Notes: a model not told the origin generated them from the sequence alone. A stretch of 64,000 nt of DNA from Haemophilus parainfluenzae (GCF_003252795.1 NZ_QEPQ01000005.1:1-64000); one strand, 5' to 3'; counted from the first letter of the stretch, positions 1 to 10,061 are shown. A program made the numbers and translations.

Positions 1-80
1 CTTTATGTTACCGTTCGACTTGCATGTGTTAAGCCTGCCGCCAGCGTTCAATCTGAGCCATGATCAAACTCTTCAATTCA
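1..80 (-). rRNA. rrs: 16S rRNA gene, 5' end only (truncated by window edge)
   Basis: The reverse complement of the first 80 bases reads as the conserved 5' end of bacterial 16S rRNA, including GAGTTTGATCATGGCTCAG and the GAACGCTGGCGGCAGGC stretch, followed by the CACATGCAAGTCGAACGGTA element. Transcription runs leftward out of the window. The mature 5' end is estimated near position 80 by comparison with the E. coli start. Confidence 0.97.
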
Positions 81-227
81 AGTTCAATCGCTCAATACTG
101 CTGACATAAAATGTCACTACTTAAAAAGTATATGAATTTCTAGTTAGCACCTATTAAGACTTCAAAATTAAAAAAATATTTTTAAAACAAGTCAATCAAC
201 AAGTGCCCACACAGATTGTCTGATATA

Positions 228-240
228 TTGTTAAAGAGCA
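228..240 (-). promoter_or_regulatory. rrn leader boxA antitermination element
   Basis: On the minus strand this reads TGCTCTTTAACAA, identical to the E. coli rrn leader boxA that loads NusB/NusE for rRNA antitermination. It continues into TATCAGACAATCTG and GTGTGGGCACT, which also match the enterobacterial rrn leader. It lies about 150 bases upstream of the 16S 5' end and only 11 bases after the tRNA-Pro 3' end. Confidence 0.88.
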
Positions 241-251
241 AAAAAATAAAT

Positions 252-328
252 TGGTCGGCGAGATAGGATTTGAACCTACGACCCACTGGTCCCAAACCAG
301 TTGCGCTACCAAGCTGCGCTACTCGCCG
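252..328 (-). tRNA. proM: tRNA-Pro (anticodon TGG)
   Basis: The 77-nt minus-strand cloverleaf starts CGGCGAGTAGCGCAG, has the anticodon loop TTTGGGA (anticodon TGG), a GTTCAAATC T-loop and an encoded CCA end. The acceptor CGGCGAG pairs with CTCGCCG. It is the third tRNA of an Arg-His-Pro series matching E. coli argX-hisR-leuT-proM without leuT. Confidence 0.97.
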
Positions 329-352
329 TCAGATTTCTCAATAATGAGAAGA

Positions 353-429
353 TGGGGTGGCTAATGGGATTCGAACCCACGACAACTGGAATCACAATCC
401 AGGGCTCTACCAACTGAGCTATAGCCACC
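353..429 (-). tRNA. hisR: tRNA-His (anticodon GTG)
   Basis: The minus-strand tRNA begins GGTGGCTATAGCTCAGTTGG, carries the anticodon loop TTGTGAT (anticodon GTG) and a GTTCGAATC T-arm, and ends CCACCCCA. The extra 5' G typical of tRNA-His is encoded. It sits between tRNA-Arg and tRNA-Pro with short spacers. Confidence 0.97.
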
Positions 430-459
430 ATTGATTAGTTGTTCATCGCATTGACTTTC

Positions 460-536
<77 letters not shown>

Positions 537-560
537 GTTACTGCGTCGTTGCAGGGGCGT

Positions 561-589
561 ATATTAATGATTTCCCAATACCTTGTCTA
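561..589 (-). promoter_or_regulatory. Strong stringent-type promoter of the tRNA(-rRNA) operon
   Basis: Minus-strand -35 TAGACA (584-589) and -10 TAATAT (561-566) are 17 bases apart. They are followed by a GC-rich discriminator (ACGCCCC) as in ppGpp-controlled stable RNA promoters. An A/T-rich tract just upstream could be an UP element. No other promoter-like sequence is visible between here and the 16S gene, so it may also drive rRNA. The element assignment is by inspection. Confidence 0.75.
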
Positions 590-680
590 GCACTTTTTTG
601 AAAAAAAATATCAAAAGATAGATTTTTGTTCAATTTGTATAGAATTTATTATTTATTCGTCTATTTTTAGTGCTAAATAG

Positions 681-706
681 TAAAAAAGGATAGCAAATTG
701 CTATCC
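681..706 (-). terminator. Rho-independent terminator of wecA
   Basis: The minus-strand hairpin GGATAGCAA / TTGCTATCC with a tiny loop is followed by TTTTTTA. It begins about a dozen bases after the wecA stop codon. Confidence 0.85.
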
Positions 707-718
707 TCTTTATTTAGT

Positions 719-1783
719 TTATTGTTTATTACGGCGCGCTCGACGTTTCATTCTTCGTACCCATCGAGTAATTTTCCATGCTTTTGTAATTGAATAAGCA
801 TAAAGGAAGAATAGCACGATAAACGCAATGAACATTGCCCATTCATTAATATAGAAAATCTCACCTAAGATCCCAATTGCAGCACAAATTGCCGCAAATA
901 AGGTAATTAATAAAAAGGCTTGGCGAGACGTTAATCCTGCACGAACCATTAAGTGATGTACGTGTAAGCGATCTGGTCTGAATGGACTTTTTCCTTTACG
1001 TAAGCGACGATAAATAATTGCCACCATATCAATTAAAGGAACAGCAATAATCCAAAGTGCGGTCACTGGATTCATTGGATGTCCTTTTCCTTGCGTACTT
1101 AAAAGCAAAATCCAAATAATAGTAAAGCCGATTAAAGTACTTCCTGCATCGCCCATAAACACTTTATATTTAGGTCCTAACGGAATACCTAAGTTTAATA
1201 ATAGATAAGGCAAAATCGCGACAATTAAGGCAAAACTCCAATATGCCATATCCATCTGTCCATCACGGAACATTAAAATACCAATAGCAGCAAAGGAAAC
1301 AATTGATAATCCACCCAATAATCCATCAATACCATCAATCATATTAAAGGCATTAATAATTGCTATTGTCGCAAATACGGTAATAATCAACCCAATAGAG
1401 CCAAGTGTTAATTGGAATGGTCCGAGAATTTGACCTAAATGATCTAAATAAACATTACCTAAGTCGATCATTAAAATCGCAAGCACGGCTTGAATCCCTG
1501 CACGCAAGAAGGGACTAATATCGAAGCGGTCATCTAAGATACCAATTGCCAGTAGAACAAAAATACTGAATATATAAAGATAAGGTAAACGAAGTTGATC
1601 CCACTCCATTAAATAATAGCAAAGGTTTCCCATAAAAAGAGAAACACCGCCAATGAGCGGAATCGCACCTTGGTGACGTTTACGATAATTTGGCTTATCA
1701 ACCAAGCCAATTTTATTGGCAATTGGTCGCATGACAATTAAGGTCAAAAATGCCCCTAAAAAAGTGACGAGAAGACTTAGCAT
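719..1783 (-). CDS. wecA: Undecaprenyl-phosphate GlcNAc-1-phosphate transferase (WecA/Rfe)
   Basis: An inner-membrane enzyme of the WecA/MraY family that moves GlcNAc-1-phosphate from UDP-GlcNAc to undecaprenyl phosphate, the priming step for lipid-linked surface glycans. The 354-residue protein is almost wholly hydrophobic, with about ten membrane segments. Family signatures are visible: LDDRFD (residues 83-88), NMIDGID (147-153) and the cytoplasmic DRLHVHH motif. The C-terminus is Arg/Lys-rich. The start at 1783 (MLSLL) is preferred over an upstream ATG because AGGAT lies just before it and the upstream 19 residues are unlike the family. It is transcribed away from hemL and ends at its own terminator. 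Assignment is firm; the glycan it primes here is not known. Confidence 0.93.
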   Translation of the reverse strand: MLSLLVTFLGAFLTLIVMRPIANKIGLVDKPNYRKRHQGAIPLIGGVSLFMGNLCYYLMEWDQLRLPYLYIFSIFVLLAIGILDDRFDISPFLRAGIQAVLAILMIDLGNVYLDHLGQILGPFQLTLGSIGLIITVFATIAIINAFNMIDGIDGLLGGLSIVSFAAIGILMFRDGQMDMAYWSFALIVAILPYLLLNLGIPLGPKYKVFMGDAGSTLIGFTIIWILLLSTQGKGHPMNPVTALWIIAVPLIDMVAIIYRRLRKGKSPFRPDRLHVHHLMVRAGLTSRQAFLLITLFAAICAAIGILGEIFYINEWAMFIAFIVLFFLYAYSITKAWKITRWVRRMKRRARRNKQ

Positions 1784-1903
1784 AGTTTTTATCCTAAAAT
1801 TTTTTTGCAAAGGATAACATAAAGAAAAATCAGCACACAAAGATTTTTCTCAAATTCAGTTTTTTAGTACAATATGACCACTTTTAATATAAGGATTCAA
1901 ATC

Positions 1904-3187
1904 ATGACAAAATCAACCGCACTTTTCTCTCGTGCACAAGAAGTTATTCCTGGTGGCGTAAACTCTCCTGTTCGTGCCTTTAAAGGCGTAGGTGGTACAC
2001 CTGTATTCATTCAAAAAGCCAAAGGCGCTTATATTTACGATACTGAAGGCAAACAATATATCGATTATGTAGGTTCTTGGGGTCCTATGATTTTAGGTCA
2101 CAACCACCCTGCTATTTTAGATGCTGTATTAAAAGCAGCAGAGAATGGTTTGAGCTTTGGTGCGCCAACACCGTCTGAAATTGATTTAGCAGAATTAGTC
2201 TGTGAAATTGTGCCATCTATTGAAATGGTTCGTATGGTGAGTTCAGGTACTGAAGCAACCATGACAGCAATCCGTCTTGCGCGTGGTTATACCAATAGAA
2301 GCAAAATCTTAAAATTTGAAGGTTGTTACCACGGTCATTCTGATTCACTTTTAGTAAAAGCAGGATCGGGAGCGTTAACACTTGGTCAACCTAGCTCACC
2401 AGGTGTACCTGAAGATTTTGCAAAACACACTTTAACTGCTGAATATAACAATCTTGATTCTGTTAAAAAGTTATTTGAAGAATTCCCTAACGATATCGCT
2501 TGTGTGATTATTGAACCTGTCGCAGGCAACATGAACTGTATTCCACCAAAAGAAGGATTCTTACAAGGCATTCGTGAAATTTGTGATCAATATGGTGCAC
2601 TTTTCATTATTGACGAAGTCATGACTGGTTTCCGTGTTTCACTTGCAGGCGCACAAGCTTATTATGGTGTAACACCGGATCTCACCACATTAGGTAAAGT
2701 CATTGGTGGCGGTATGCCAGTGGGTGCAGTGGGTGGTAAAAAAGTAATTATGCAACACCTTGCACCGACCGGTCCGGTTTACCAAGCGGGTACCCTTTCA
2801 GGCAACCCGATTGCAATGGCTGCAGGTTTAGCCTGTTTAACTGAATTGAAAAAAGCAGGTAACGAACAACACCTTGCAGAATTAACTACAAAACTTTGTG
2901 ATGGCTTAAAAGCATTAGCTAAAAAACACAATGTGCCATTCGTGATTAATCATGTAGGCGGAATGTTTGGTCTTTTCTTCACTGACCAAAAACAAGTTAC
3001 CTCTTATGCAGAAGTCATGAAATGTGATACCGAAAAATTCAAAGTGTTCTTCCACAAAATGCTCGATCAAGGTGTTTACCTTGCGCCTTCTGCTTTTGAA
3101 GCGGGCTTTATGTCTTTAGCTCATACAAATGAAGACATTGAAAAAACGCTTGCTGCCGCAGATATTGCATTTGCAGCAGTTGCTTAA
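1904..3187 (+). CDS. hemL: Glutamate-1-semialdehyde 2,1-aminomutase
   Basis: A PLP-dependent cytosolic enzyme converting glutamate-1-semialdehyde to 5-aminolevulinate in the C5 heme pathway. The 427-residue length is normal for the family. It shows the N-terminal [18 protein letters not shown] signature, SSGTEATM for PLP-phosphate binding, [10 protein letters not shown] (with the PLP-contacting Asp), and the catalytic lysine in [15 protein letters not shown] at about residue 265. ATG at 1904 follows AAGGA with a spacing of eight; an in-frame ATG ten codons earlier lacks a ribosome site. Divergent from wecA, it ends in a terminator shared with convergent glnD. Confidence 0.97.
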   Translation: MTKSTALFSRAQEVIPGGVNSPVRAFKGVGGTPVFIQKAKGAYIYDTEGKQYIDYVGSWGPMILGHNHPAILDAVLKAAENGLSFGAPTPSEIDLAELVCEIVPSIEMVRMVSSGTEATMTAIRLARGYTNRSKILKFEGCYHGHSDSLLVKAGSGALTLGQPSSPGVPEDFAKHTLTAEYNNLDSVKKLFEEFPNDIACVIIEPVAGNMNCIPPKEGFLQGIREICDQYGALFIIDEVMTGFRVSLAGAQAYYGVTPDLTTLGKVIGGGMPVGAVGGKKVIMQHLAPTGPVYQAGTLSGNPIAMAAGLACLTELKKAGNEQHLAELTTKLCDGLKALAKKHNVPFVINHVGGMFGLFFTDQKQVTSYAEVMKCDTEKFKVFFHKMLDQGVYLAPSAFEAGFMSLAHTNEDIEKTLAAADIAFAAVA

Positions 3188-3193
3188 AACATA

Positions 3194-3226
3194 AAAAGTG
3201 CGGTTAAATTTAACCGCACTTTTTTA
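3194..3226. terminator. Bidirectional terminator made of an inverted uptake-sequence pair
   Basis: AAAAAGTGCGGTTAAA and TTTAACCGCACTTTTT form a long perfect hairpin flanked by A and T tracts, between convergent hemL and glnD. Each arm contains the 9-base Haemophilus uptake core. Confidence 0.9.
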
Positions 3227-3233
3227 TTTCATA

Positions 3234-5819
3234 TTATAAACGTTCATAGAGCACGTTTTCTAATAATCCCCTTTCCTCTTCGGTTAATGCAATTCCTTTT
3301 TCATTTGTCAAAATGAAGAAGTCTTCGGCTTTTTCCCCTACTGTCGTAATTTTTGCATTACAAAGATTGAGTTTTAACTCAGTAAAAATCTGGCTGATTT
3401 GAGCCAATAAACCTGGTTTATCTAAAGCCACCACTTCTAATTCGGTATGCTCTTTTTTGGTTTCTTTCAAAAAACGTACATCTGTTTTAACGGTGAAATG
3501 TTGCAACTGTCGATTATTAGCAAAAGACATGGATGGCAATTTTTCACCTAATAAAACAGAGGTTAATACCGTCTCTAATTCTCGGCGGCGTTCTGATCGA
3601 ACCAATTCACCATTTAATTCTGTGATGATAAAGCTGTCGAATACATATCCATCATCCGATGTTAAAATTTGCGCATCATGAATACTGAATTTTTTCGTAC
3701 CAATGGTTGAAACCACTTTATTAAATAAGTTGGCTTGATCAGGGCAATAAACGAAGATCTCAGTCCCACCGCTAGAAAAACGGTTACTAATTTTAACCAG
3801 TACTTCACCATCAAATTCAGCTAATAACTCTGTATGCCACGCAATTTGTTTTGGGCTATTTCGTAAAAAATAATCATCTGGACAGCGTTGCCAGAGTGCT
3901 AAGATTTTTTCTTTCGATAATTCTGGTTGATATTCGGATAAAATTGCCAGCGCCAATTGGCGGTTTTCAAGGATCTTTTCTTTATTATCTAATAATAAAT
4001 TCATCCCTTGTCGGAATTGTTGCGACGTATAATCATAGAGTGAGGCAAATAAAGAACGTTTCCAGCTATTCCACAAGGTACCATTCGTTGCACAAATATC
4101 CGCGACCGTCAAACAAGTGAGATAATCTAAACGCACATGATTTTGTACACTTTCCGCAAAGCTCATCACGACTTCCGGATCATGAATATCTCGACGCTGT
4201 GCGGTAATTGACATGAGCAAATGCTCTTTTACCAACCAGATCATTGTTTCAATTTCTCGACGATCAAAACCATGCAAACGAGCAAAGTCAGCGATATCTT
4301 CAGCCCCTAACTCCGCATGATCACCCCCTCGTCCTTTCGCTATATCATGGAAAAGTGCGGCAACATAAAGCAAAGTGCGGTCAGAAATTTGGCTAAATAT
4401 TTGATGGCAAATGGGATGGGATTCTGCTTCGTCTTCAGCTAAGAAACTCTCCAATTTCAACATCACTCGTAAGGTGTGCTCATCCACGGTGTAAATGTGG
4501 AAAAGATCGAATTGCATCAAACCTTCAATCCCCTGCCATTGTGGCAAATAAGCCGTTAACACACCATATTGGTGCATTGGAAGGAATGCTCGCTGAATGG
4601 CTTTCGGTTGATTAAATAACCGAATAAATTTCTCTCTTGCTTCAGGAATATCACATAATTTCTGCGTCAAGCTTTCCAACACAATCTGTAACTGGCGTAA
4701 TGTTGAAGAATGAATTTCGGCTTGTTCATGCTGCGTTAGATAGAAAAAAAGATCCAAAATACGATCGGGATAACGTAAAAACAGATCATCTTTACGTAAA
4801 CACAAACTTTGATTTACTAGCTCAAAATTATCATCCAAGGGATGAATAGAAACCTCGCCATCCGTTGATAAAAAATGTTCTTTATAATGCTTAATCAGGA
4901 TATCGGTTAAACGAGAAATCGTGCGTAAAGCTTGGAAAAAACGTTTCATCATTTTTTCGACACCACGGTTTCCTTCACCTTCAAAACCAAGCATCTCGCT
5001 CACTTTGATTTGACGATCAAACAACAAGCGGTTGTCATAACGTTTTAAAATCAAGTGTAAAGCGAACCGCACTTTAAATAAAAATTCTTGGCTTTCTAAT
5101 AATTGTTGGTGTTCTGATGGATAAATAAAGCCACTTTTCAAAATGCCATCAAGGGTCATTTCCCCAGTGTGTCGTAATGCGATCCAATATAAAAGATGAA
5201 GATCCCGCAAACCACCTGGGCTGTATTTTAAATCAGGTTCTAGATTATAGCTGGTGTTGTGATAGCGCTGATAACGTTCAATTTGCTCTTGTACTTTAGC
5301 GTCAAAGAATGGTTTTATCGCCCAAAAATCTGGCTTTTTCAATATTTCCCCTAAAGCATTAAAAAGGGATAAGTCACCCGATAAATAACGGGACTCAAGC
5401 AAATTGGTGGCAATAGTAATGTCCTGTTTACCTTCCTTTTCACATTCTTCTAAAGAACGAACACTATGCCCTACGTCAAATCCACAATCCCACAAGAACT
5501 GCACAAATTGAGCAATTTTTTCTTCCGTTTCAGACTCTCTTTCTTCTTTTGAAAGAATAAGAACATCGAGGTCAGATAAAGGAAAGATTTCTTGTCTGCC
5601 ATAACCGCCTACTGCAATTAAGGTGAGATTAACTTTATCTAATTTAAATTGCTGCCAAAGCTGTTTTAACAAATCATCACAAAACTGTGTACGGTTAGCA
5701 ATCAGCTCAAAAACGGAATAATCAGTAAAGTGCTGACGTTCAAATTCCTTCAAATTTTCACGCTGAATTTTGACCGCACTTGGCGTGAGTGGAGAGTCGA
5801 AATAATAAGGAAAAAGCAT
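3234..5819 (-). CDS. glnD: Bifunctional PII uridylyltransferase / uridylyl-removing enzyme
   Basis: A cytosolic nitrogen sensor that adds UMP to PII (GlnB/GlnK) when glutamine is low and removes it when glutamine is high. The 861-residue order is standard: nucleotidyltransferase domain with [19 protein letters not shown] near residue 85, a linker, an HD hydrolase domain with [17 protein letters not shown] near residue 490, and two C-terminal ACT domains (the second around KPGLLAQIS). The start at 5819 (MLFPYYFD) is chosen over one 13 codons upstream because it matches the family N-terminus; its ribosome site (GTGGAAT) is weak. It lies downstream of map, separated by a hairpin terminator. Confidence 0.96.
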   Translation of the reverse strand: MLFPYYFDSPLTPSAVKIQRENLKEFERQHFTDYSVFELIANRTQFCDDLLKQLWQQFKLDKVNLTLIAVGGYGRQEIFPLSDLDVLILSKEERESETEEKIAQFVQFLWDCGFDVGHSVRSLEECEKEGKQDITIATNLLESRYLSGDLSLFNALGEILKKPDFWAIKPFFDAKVQEQIERYQRYHNTSYNLEPDLKYSPGGLRDLHLLYWIALRHTGEMTLDGILKSGFIYPSEHQQLLESQEFLFKVRFALHLILKRYDNRLLFDRQIKVSEMLGFEGEGNRGVEKMMKRFFQALRTISRLTDILIKHYKEHFLSTDGEVSIHPLDDNFELVNQSLCLRKDDLFLRYPDRILDLFFYLTQHEQAEIHSSTLRQLQIVLESLTQKLCDIPEAREKFIRLFNQPKAIQRAFLPMHQYGVLTAYLPQWQGIEGLMQFDLFHIYTVDEHTLRVMLKLESFLAEDEAESHPICHQIFSQISDRTLLYVAALFHDIAKGRGGDHAELGAEDIADFARLHGFDRREIETMIWLVKEHLLMSITAQRRDIHDPEVVMSFAESVQNHVRLDYLTCLTVADICATNGTLWNSWKRSLFASLYDYTSQQFRQGMNLLLDNKEKILENRQLALAILSEYQPELSKEKILALWQRCPDDYFLRNSPKQIAWHTELLAEFDGEVLVKISNRFSSGGTEIFVYCPDQANLFNKVVSTIGTKKFSIHDAQILTSDDGYVFDSFIITELNGELVRSERRRELETVLTSVLLGEKLPSMSFANNRQLQHFTVKTDVRFLKETKKEHTELEVVALDKPGLLAQISQIFTELKLNLCNAKITTVGEKAEDFFILTNEKGIALTEEERGLLENVLYERL

Positions 5820-5844
5820 AGGTATTCCACAAACAAAACAATTA

Positions 5845-5868
5845 TAAAAAAAGCCCACTATCGTAGGC
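5845..5868 (-). terminator. Terminator between map and glnD
   Basis: On the minus strand GCCTAC-GATA-GTGGGC (one G-U pair) is followed by seven T residues. It lies just after the map stop and 25 bases before the glnD start, so glnD needs either read-through or a promoter overlapping this hairpin. Confidence 0.75.
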
Positions 5869-5880
5869 TTTTAGCTGAAC

Positions 5881-6684
5881 TTAAAGGTTATTCATTATAC
5901 GTTGAATTCGACCTTCCGCAATTTCTTCATCACGAATGGTCATCACTTCACAACCGGTTTCTGTCACGACAATTTGATGTTCATATTGTGCAGAATGGCT
6001 ACGGTCTTTGGTTTTTACTGTCCAACCATCGCCCATAATGCGCACTTCTTTTTTACCCGCATTAATCATTGGCTCAATAGTGAATACCATACCTGGTTTT
6101 AAAATCACACCGCCGTCATCCGCATAATAGTGTAAGACTTGAGGTTCACAGTGGAACTCAGTTCCCACTCCGTGGCCACAGTACTCACGCACAACACTAA
6201 ATCCTTGGCTTTCAGTATATTTTTGTACCGCTTTGCCAATTTCGTTTAAACGAATACCCGGCTTAACCGTACGTAATCCCACATAAAGCGCTTCTTGTGC
6301 TGCTTCAACCAATTTTTGGCTACGAATATTGGTTTCTCCCACGACATACATCTTCGAATTATCACCGAAATAACCGTCTTTAATCACAGTCACATCAATA
6401 TTGACAATATCACCACGTTTTAATTTTTTATCGTCGCTTGGAATACCATGGCAAACTACTTCATTTATAGAAATACAGGTTGCTTTAGGAAAACCATGAT
6501 AATTTAAGCACGCAGGAATTACTTTTTGTACATTCACCATATAATCGTGACAAATGTGATCCAATTCACCTGTGGTCACCCCTTCTTTGACATAAGGTTC
6601 GATCATGACCAAGACATCTGACGCTAATTTACACGCTTCACGTAACTTAACAATTTCTTCTTCAGTTCTTAATGGAATGCCCAT
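5881..6684 (-). CDS. map: Type I methionine aminopeptidase
   Basis: Removes the initiator methionine from nascent proteins in the cytosol using two metal ions. At 267 residues it matches the bacterial MetAP-I length. Metal ligands are visible in context: His of NYHGFPK, Asp of NIDVTV, Asp of GYFGDNSKM, His in YCGHGVGTEFH, Glu in FTIEPMI, and the C-terminal Glu in SAQYEHQ. ATG at 6684 is preceded by GGAG. It is divergent from erpA across 125 bases and followed by glnD, as in related gammaproteobacteria. Confidence 0.97.
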   Translation of the reverse strand: MGIPLRTEEEIVKLREACKLASDVLVMIEPYVKEGVTTGELDHICHDYMVNVQKVIPACLNYHGFPKATCISINEVVCHGIPSDDKKLKRGDIVNIDVTVIKDGYFGDNSKMYVVGETNIRSQKLVEAAQEALYVGLRTVKPGIRLNEIGKAVQKYTESQGFSVVREYCGHGVGTEFHCEPQVLHYYADDGGVILKPGMVFTIEPMINAGKKEVRIMGDGWTVKTKDRSHSAQYEHQIVVTETGCEVMTIRDEEIAEGRIQRIMNNL

Positions 6685-6809
6685 TATTTCTCCTTATTTA
6701 ATTCTGATTTATTCGCGTATAATAGCACTAATTCCGTGAAAAATCTTGAATGAATTAACAGGTTATTAGATAATACAAGGATTATTTTTAGGAAAGTGGG
6801 GATAGAGAT

Positions 6810-7157
6810 ATGTCAGATTTAGATATGGCCGTACCGCTAACTTTTACTGATGCGGCAGCCAATAAAGTAAAAAGTTTAATTAGCGAAGAAGAAAACAACG
6901 AATTAAAATTACGCGTTTATATTACCGGTGGCGGTTGCAGTGGTTTCCAATACGGTTTCACCTTTGACGATAAAGTCAATGAAGGTGACCTAACCATTGA
7001 AAAAGCCGGTGTGCAATTAGTGATTGACCCAATGAGTTTACAATACTTAATTGGCGGCACCGTGGATTACACTGAAGGCTTAGAAGGTTCTCGTTTTGTG
7101 GTGAACAATCCAAATGCAACCAGTACCTGTGGTTGCGGTTCTTCATTCAGCATCTAA
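6810..7157 (+). CDS. erpA: Iron-sulfur cluster insertion protein ErpA
   Basis: An A-type carrier that delivers 4Fe-4S clusters to apo-targets such as isoprenoid enzymes and dehydrogenases. At 115 residues it matches the family and has the three cluster-binding cysteines: C43 (GGGCSGFQ) and C107/C109 in the terminal CGCGSSFSI. The ribosome site is GTGGGGA. It is probably co-transcribed with yacL, which starts two bases after its stop. The carrier is relevant to the many Fe-S proteins of the hydrogenase island, but this gene is a general housekeeping one. Confidence 0.96.
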   Translation: MSDLDMAVPLTFTDAAANKVKSLISEEENNELKLRVYITGGGCSGFQYGFTFDDKVNEGDLTIEKAGVQLVIDPMSLQYLIGGTVDYTEGLEGSRFVVNNPNATSTCGCGSSFSI

Positions 7158-7158
7158 C

Positions 7159-7512
7159 ATGGATTTTCAATTTACCCATTATCTAGGCAATGTACATGCT
7201 AAATGTTCGATGGAACACATTGCCCTAGCCAATTGGTTTAATTCAGAAGTGCGGTCAAATCCTCAAGCGTTTTTGACCGCACTTTCTGCCTGTGAGCAGA
7301 TTAAAAATAATGATGAAGTCACGTTGATTGGTTCCGAATACATGCTTTTTATCAATACCGATGAAGTGATGATTCGAGCTAATAATCTTGCAATTGAAAC
7401 AGATGAAATTTTAGAAGACGACTTCCATTATTATGATGAAGAAAGTATCGCCTTCTGTGGTACAACAGACTTCATCCACTTTCTTAATGCCTATTTTGAA
7501 TTTATTGCTTAA
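7159..7512 (+). CDS. yacL: YacL family protein (UPF0231)
   Basis: A small acidic cytosolic protein of the YacL family; the molecular function is unknown. The predicted 117 residues contain the family's conserved features: the MDFQF start, YxLWxx-like EYMLFINTDEVMIRANN and the YYDEESIAFCG motif near residue 95. The start at 7159 immediately follows the erpA stop, indicating translational coupling. A striking inverted pair of uptake sequences lies inside the coding frame (7247-7285) and encodes residues around SEVRSNPQAFLTALS, which is unusual because such pairs are normally intergenic. mrcB follows after 24 bases in the same direction. Confidence 0.88.
   Translation: MDFQFTHYLGNVHAKCSMEHIALANWFNSEVRSNPQAFLTALSACEQIKNNDEVTLIGSEYMLFINTDEVMIRANNLAIETDEILEDDFHYYDEESIAFCGTTDFIHFLNAYFEFIA
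7247..7285. repeat. Inverted DNA uptake sequence pair inside yacL
   Basis: AAGTGCGGTCAAA and TTTGACCGCACTT, separated by about 12 bases, form a perfect 13-base stem within the yacL reading frame. Confidence 0.9.
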
Positions 7513-7536
7513 CCTCATTCTCTGAAGCTAACTATT

Positions 7537-9936
7537 ATGTCGGAAACGGAAAACACCTCATCAGAACAACAAGAAACACAAGCGCCAGATAAGCGCCGTT
7601 CTTGTAAAATCTTTTTAGCTAAAGCAGCCTTTACTTTAGGGACGCTCGCCGTATTTTATGGTGGCTATTTAGACTGGCAAATTCGCTCAAAAATGGATGG
7701 CCAGATTTGGCGTTTACCGGCTGAAGTGTATAGTCGCTTAGAAAGCGTAAAACTGTCTGATAACCTTTCTTTTGACGAAGTGATTCAAATCTTATTGGAT
7801 AACGAATACCGTCAAACTACTATGATTGCAGCACCGGGCGATTTTAAGCTCGAAGACGATACCATCGTGTTACTTCGTCGTGCGTTCCCTTATCCTGATA
7901 AGCCTGAACCACAACGCGTGTTGCGTTTACGTTTTACCGATAACAAACTTTCTCGTATTGAAGATTTAGTCAACGTCAAAGCGGTTGATGAATTCCGTCT
8001 TGCGCCTAAATTAATTGCCATGTTGGAATCGGATAATGAAGATCGTTTAGCGATTCCATTACAGCAATACCCTCGCTTACTCATTGATGCCTTATTACTG
8101 ACAGAGGATCGCCGTTTTTATGATCATAACGGGATTAATCCAGTGGGGATTGTGCGGGCAATGATAGCCAATATTAGAGCGGGTCAAACGGTTCAAGGCG
8201 GCAGTACACTGACTCAGCAATTAGTGAAAAACTTGTTCTTATCCAGTGAACGTTCTATTACGCGTAAAGTTAATGAAGCGTTGATGTCATTAGTATTAGA
8301 TTGGCGATATGATAAAAACCGTATTTTAGAAACCTATCTTAACGAAATTTACCTTGGTCAAAATGGCGATATCCAAATTCACGGTTTCGCATTGGCAAGC
8401 CAATTCTATTTTGGTCGTTCTATCCGTGAAATTAGTCTGGACCAAATCGCCCTTTTAGTCGGCATGGTGAAAGGCCCATCCCTTTATAATCCATGGCGAA
8501 ATCCACAATATGCCCTCGATCGCCGAAATGTGGTATTAAAACTGATGCTTGATCACAAGATGATCGGAGATGAGTTATATGAGATGTTGAGTAAACGTCC
8601 ATTAGGCGTGCAAGCTAAAGGACAAATTTCACGCAAATACCCTGCTTTCATTCAAACATTACAAGCGGACCTTCGTCGTCAATTAGGGGAAAATAAAACT
8701 TCTGCACTACTTGGTGCACGCATTTTCTCCACCATGGATTTAAAACAACAGGAACAAGCTGAAAATGCCGTGGTGAATACAGTCAATCAATTGCAAGTAC
8801 AAACTAAAAATCCACATTTAGAAGGCGCAATGATTGTCGCGGATTATCACTTGGGTGAAATACGTGCTGTTGTGGGTGGATTACAAACAGAATATGCGGG
8901 CTTTAACCGTGCATTAATGTCAAAACGTCAAATTGGTTCTTTGGTAAAACCATCCATTTATTTGACTGCACTGATGAATCCGGAACAGTTCCGTTTAAAT
9001 ACGCCGATTCAAAACCAGCCAATCACGATTTATGTTAAAGGTAGCCAACCTTGGCAACCTCGTAACTACGATCGTAAATATAGCGGTTCGGTTATGTTGA
9101 TGGATGCTCTTGCCCGCTCATTGAATATTCCAACGGTAAACATTGGGATGAAAGTTGGTTTAAGTAAAGTGATTGATACGCAAAAAGCCATGGGTTGGGA
9201 CAATGTGACAATTCCAAAAGTGCCGGCAACCTTGCTTGGTTCTTACAGTATTTCACCTTATGATGTGACAAAACTCTATCAAACCATTGCCAATCAAGGC
9301 GGAAAAATAGAGTTAAGCACCATTCAAAGCATTACCGATCGCCAAGGCAATATTATTTACGAACACAATACCGTGCCGGATCAAGTTGTGCCGAGAGAAG
9401 CGGCTTATCAAACCTTATATGCGATGCAACAAACCGTCGAACGTGGTACCGCACGTAGCTTACAAAATGATTATGCGGATCTTCGTCTTGCGGGTAAAAC
9501 AGGGACAACCAATGATGCTCGTGATACGTGGTTTGTCGGTATTGATGGTAAAAATGTCAGTACCATTTGGTTAGGTCGTGATGATAACGGCGAAACCAAA
9601 TTAACCGGAGCCTCAGGTGCATTACAAATCTATAAAGATTACTTAAACCGTGTTGTCATTGAAAAACTGAAACTTGGTCAACCTTCTACCATTAAATGGG
9701 TTGGCATCAATGCTTACGGTAGTTGGAGTTGTGGTAGCAGCCGAACAATCCCAGTTTGGGCAAATAAAGATCAAAATTTCTGCGCTTCAGCACAAACGAC
9801 GAGTACTGCGACTGCTACCGCGGCGCAAACCACGCAATCGCCACAACCTGAACAACCTGAATCACCAAAACAAGAAAGTGTATGGGATGTGTTAGATAAT
9901 AAAGTGCCTGTTGAAGAAGCCTCGCCGGCTCAATAA
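7537..9936 (+). CDS. mrcB: Penicillin-binding protein 1B (bifunctional transglycosylase/transpeptidase)
   Basis: An inner-membrane anchored class A PBP that polymerises lipid II and cross-links peptidoglycan in the periplasm. The 799 residues comprise a short cytoplasmic tail, one membrane segment (about 29-48), a UB2H-like region, a GT51 domain with EDRRFYDHNGINPVG and GGSTLTQQLVKNLFL (about 187-250), and a transpeptidase domain with the active serine in GSLVKPS, the SLN motif and KTGTT. A Pro/Gln-rich tail ends the protein. The RRSCKIFLAK stretch before the membrane segment agrees with type II topology. It is last in an erpA-yacL-mrcB group and followed by a clear terminator. MrcB is preferred over MrcA from length and N-terminal architecture. 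Confidence 0.94.
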   Translation: MSETENTSSEQQETQAPDKRRSCKIFLAKAAFTLGTLAVFYGGYLDWQIRSKMDGQIWRLPAEVYSRLESVKLSDNLSFDEVIQILLDNEYRQTTMIAAPGDFKLEDDTIVLLRRAFPYPDKPEPQRVLRLRFTDNKLSRIEDLVNVKAVDEFRLAPKLIAMLESDNEDRLAIPLQQYPRLLIDALLLTEDRRFYDHNGINPVGIVRAMIANIRAGQTVQGGSTLTQQLVKNLFLSSERSITRKVNEALMSLVLDWRYDKNRILETYLNEIYLGQNGDIQIHGFALASQFYFGRSIREISLDQIALLVGMVKGPSLYNPWRNPQYALDRRNVVLKLMLDHKMIGDELYEMLSKRPLGVQAKGQISRKYPAFIQTLQADLRRQLGENKTSALLGARIFSTMDLKQQEQAENAVVNTVNQLQVQTKNPHLEGAMIVADYHLGEIRAVVGGLQTEYAGFNRALMSKRQIGSLVKPSIYLTALMNPEQFRLNTPIQNQPITIYVKGSQPWQPRNYDRKYSGSVMLMDALARSLNIPTVNIGMKVGLSKVIDTQKAMGWDNVTIPKVPATLLGSYSISPYDVTKLYQTIANQGGKIELSTIQSITDRQGNIIYEHNTVPDQVVPREAAYQTLYAMQQTVERGTARSLQNDYADLRLAGKTGTTNDARDTWFVGIDGKNVSTIWLGRDDNGETKLTGASGALQIYKDYLNRVVIEKLKLGQPSTIKWVGINAYGSWSCGSSRTIPVWANKDQNFCASAQTTSTATATAAQTTQSPQPEQPESPKQESVWDVLDNKVPVEEASPAQ

Positions 9937-9971
9937 ACTCGCTTATTTTTGACCGCACTTTATATCTCCAT

Positions 9972-9999
9972 AAAGCGCCTAGCAAGGCGCTTTATTCTT
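9972..9999 (+). terminator. Terminator of mrcB
   Basis: AAAGCGCCT-AGCA-AGGCGCTTT is a perfect nine-base-pair hairpin followed by ATTCTTTTT. Confidence 0.88.
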
Positions 10000-10045
10000 T
10001 TTAGCATCAAATAACCGTCTCTAGATTTCCAACTCGTGTGAATTT

Positions 10046-10061
10046 TTTGATCTCCATCACA
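10046..10061. promoter_or_regulatory. CRP- or FNR-type operator upstream of the FTR1 operon
   Basis: TTTGATCTCCATCACA matches the CRP half-sites TGTGA-N6-TCACA at nine of ten positions. The embedded TTGAT-CTCC-ATCAC also matches FNR at nine of ten, so the protein cannot be settled by eye. It lies about 100 bases before the FTR1 start. A TATAAA at 10108-10113 is a possible -10. A GATAAT-containing run at 10102-10115 weakly resembles a Fur site. Confidence 0.55.
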
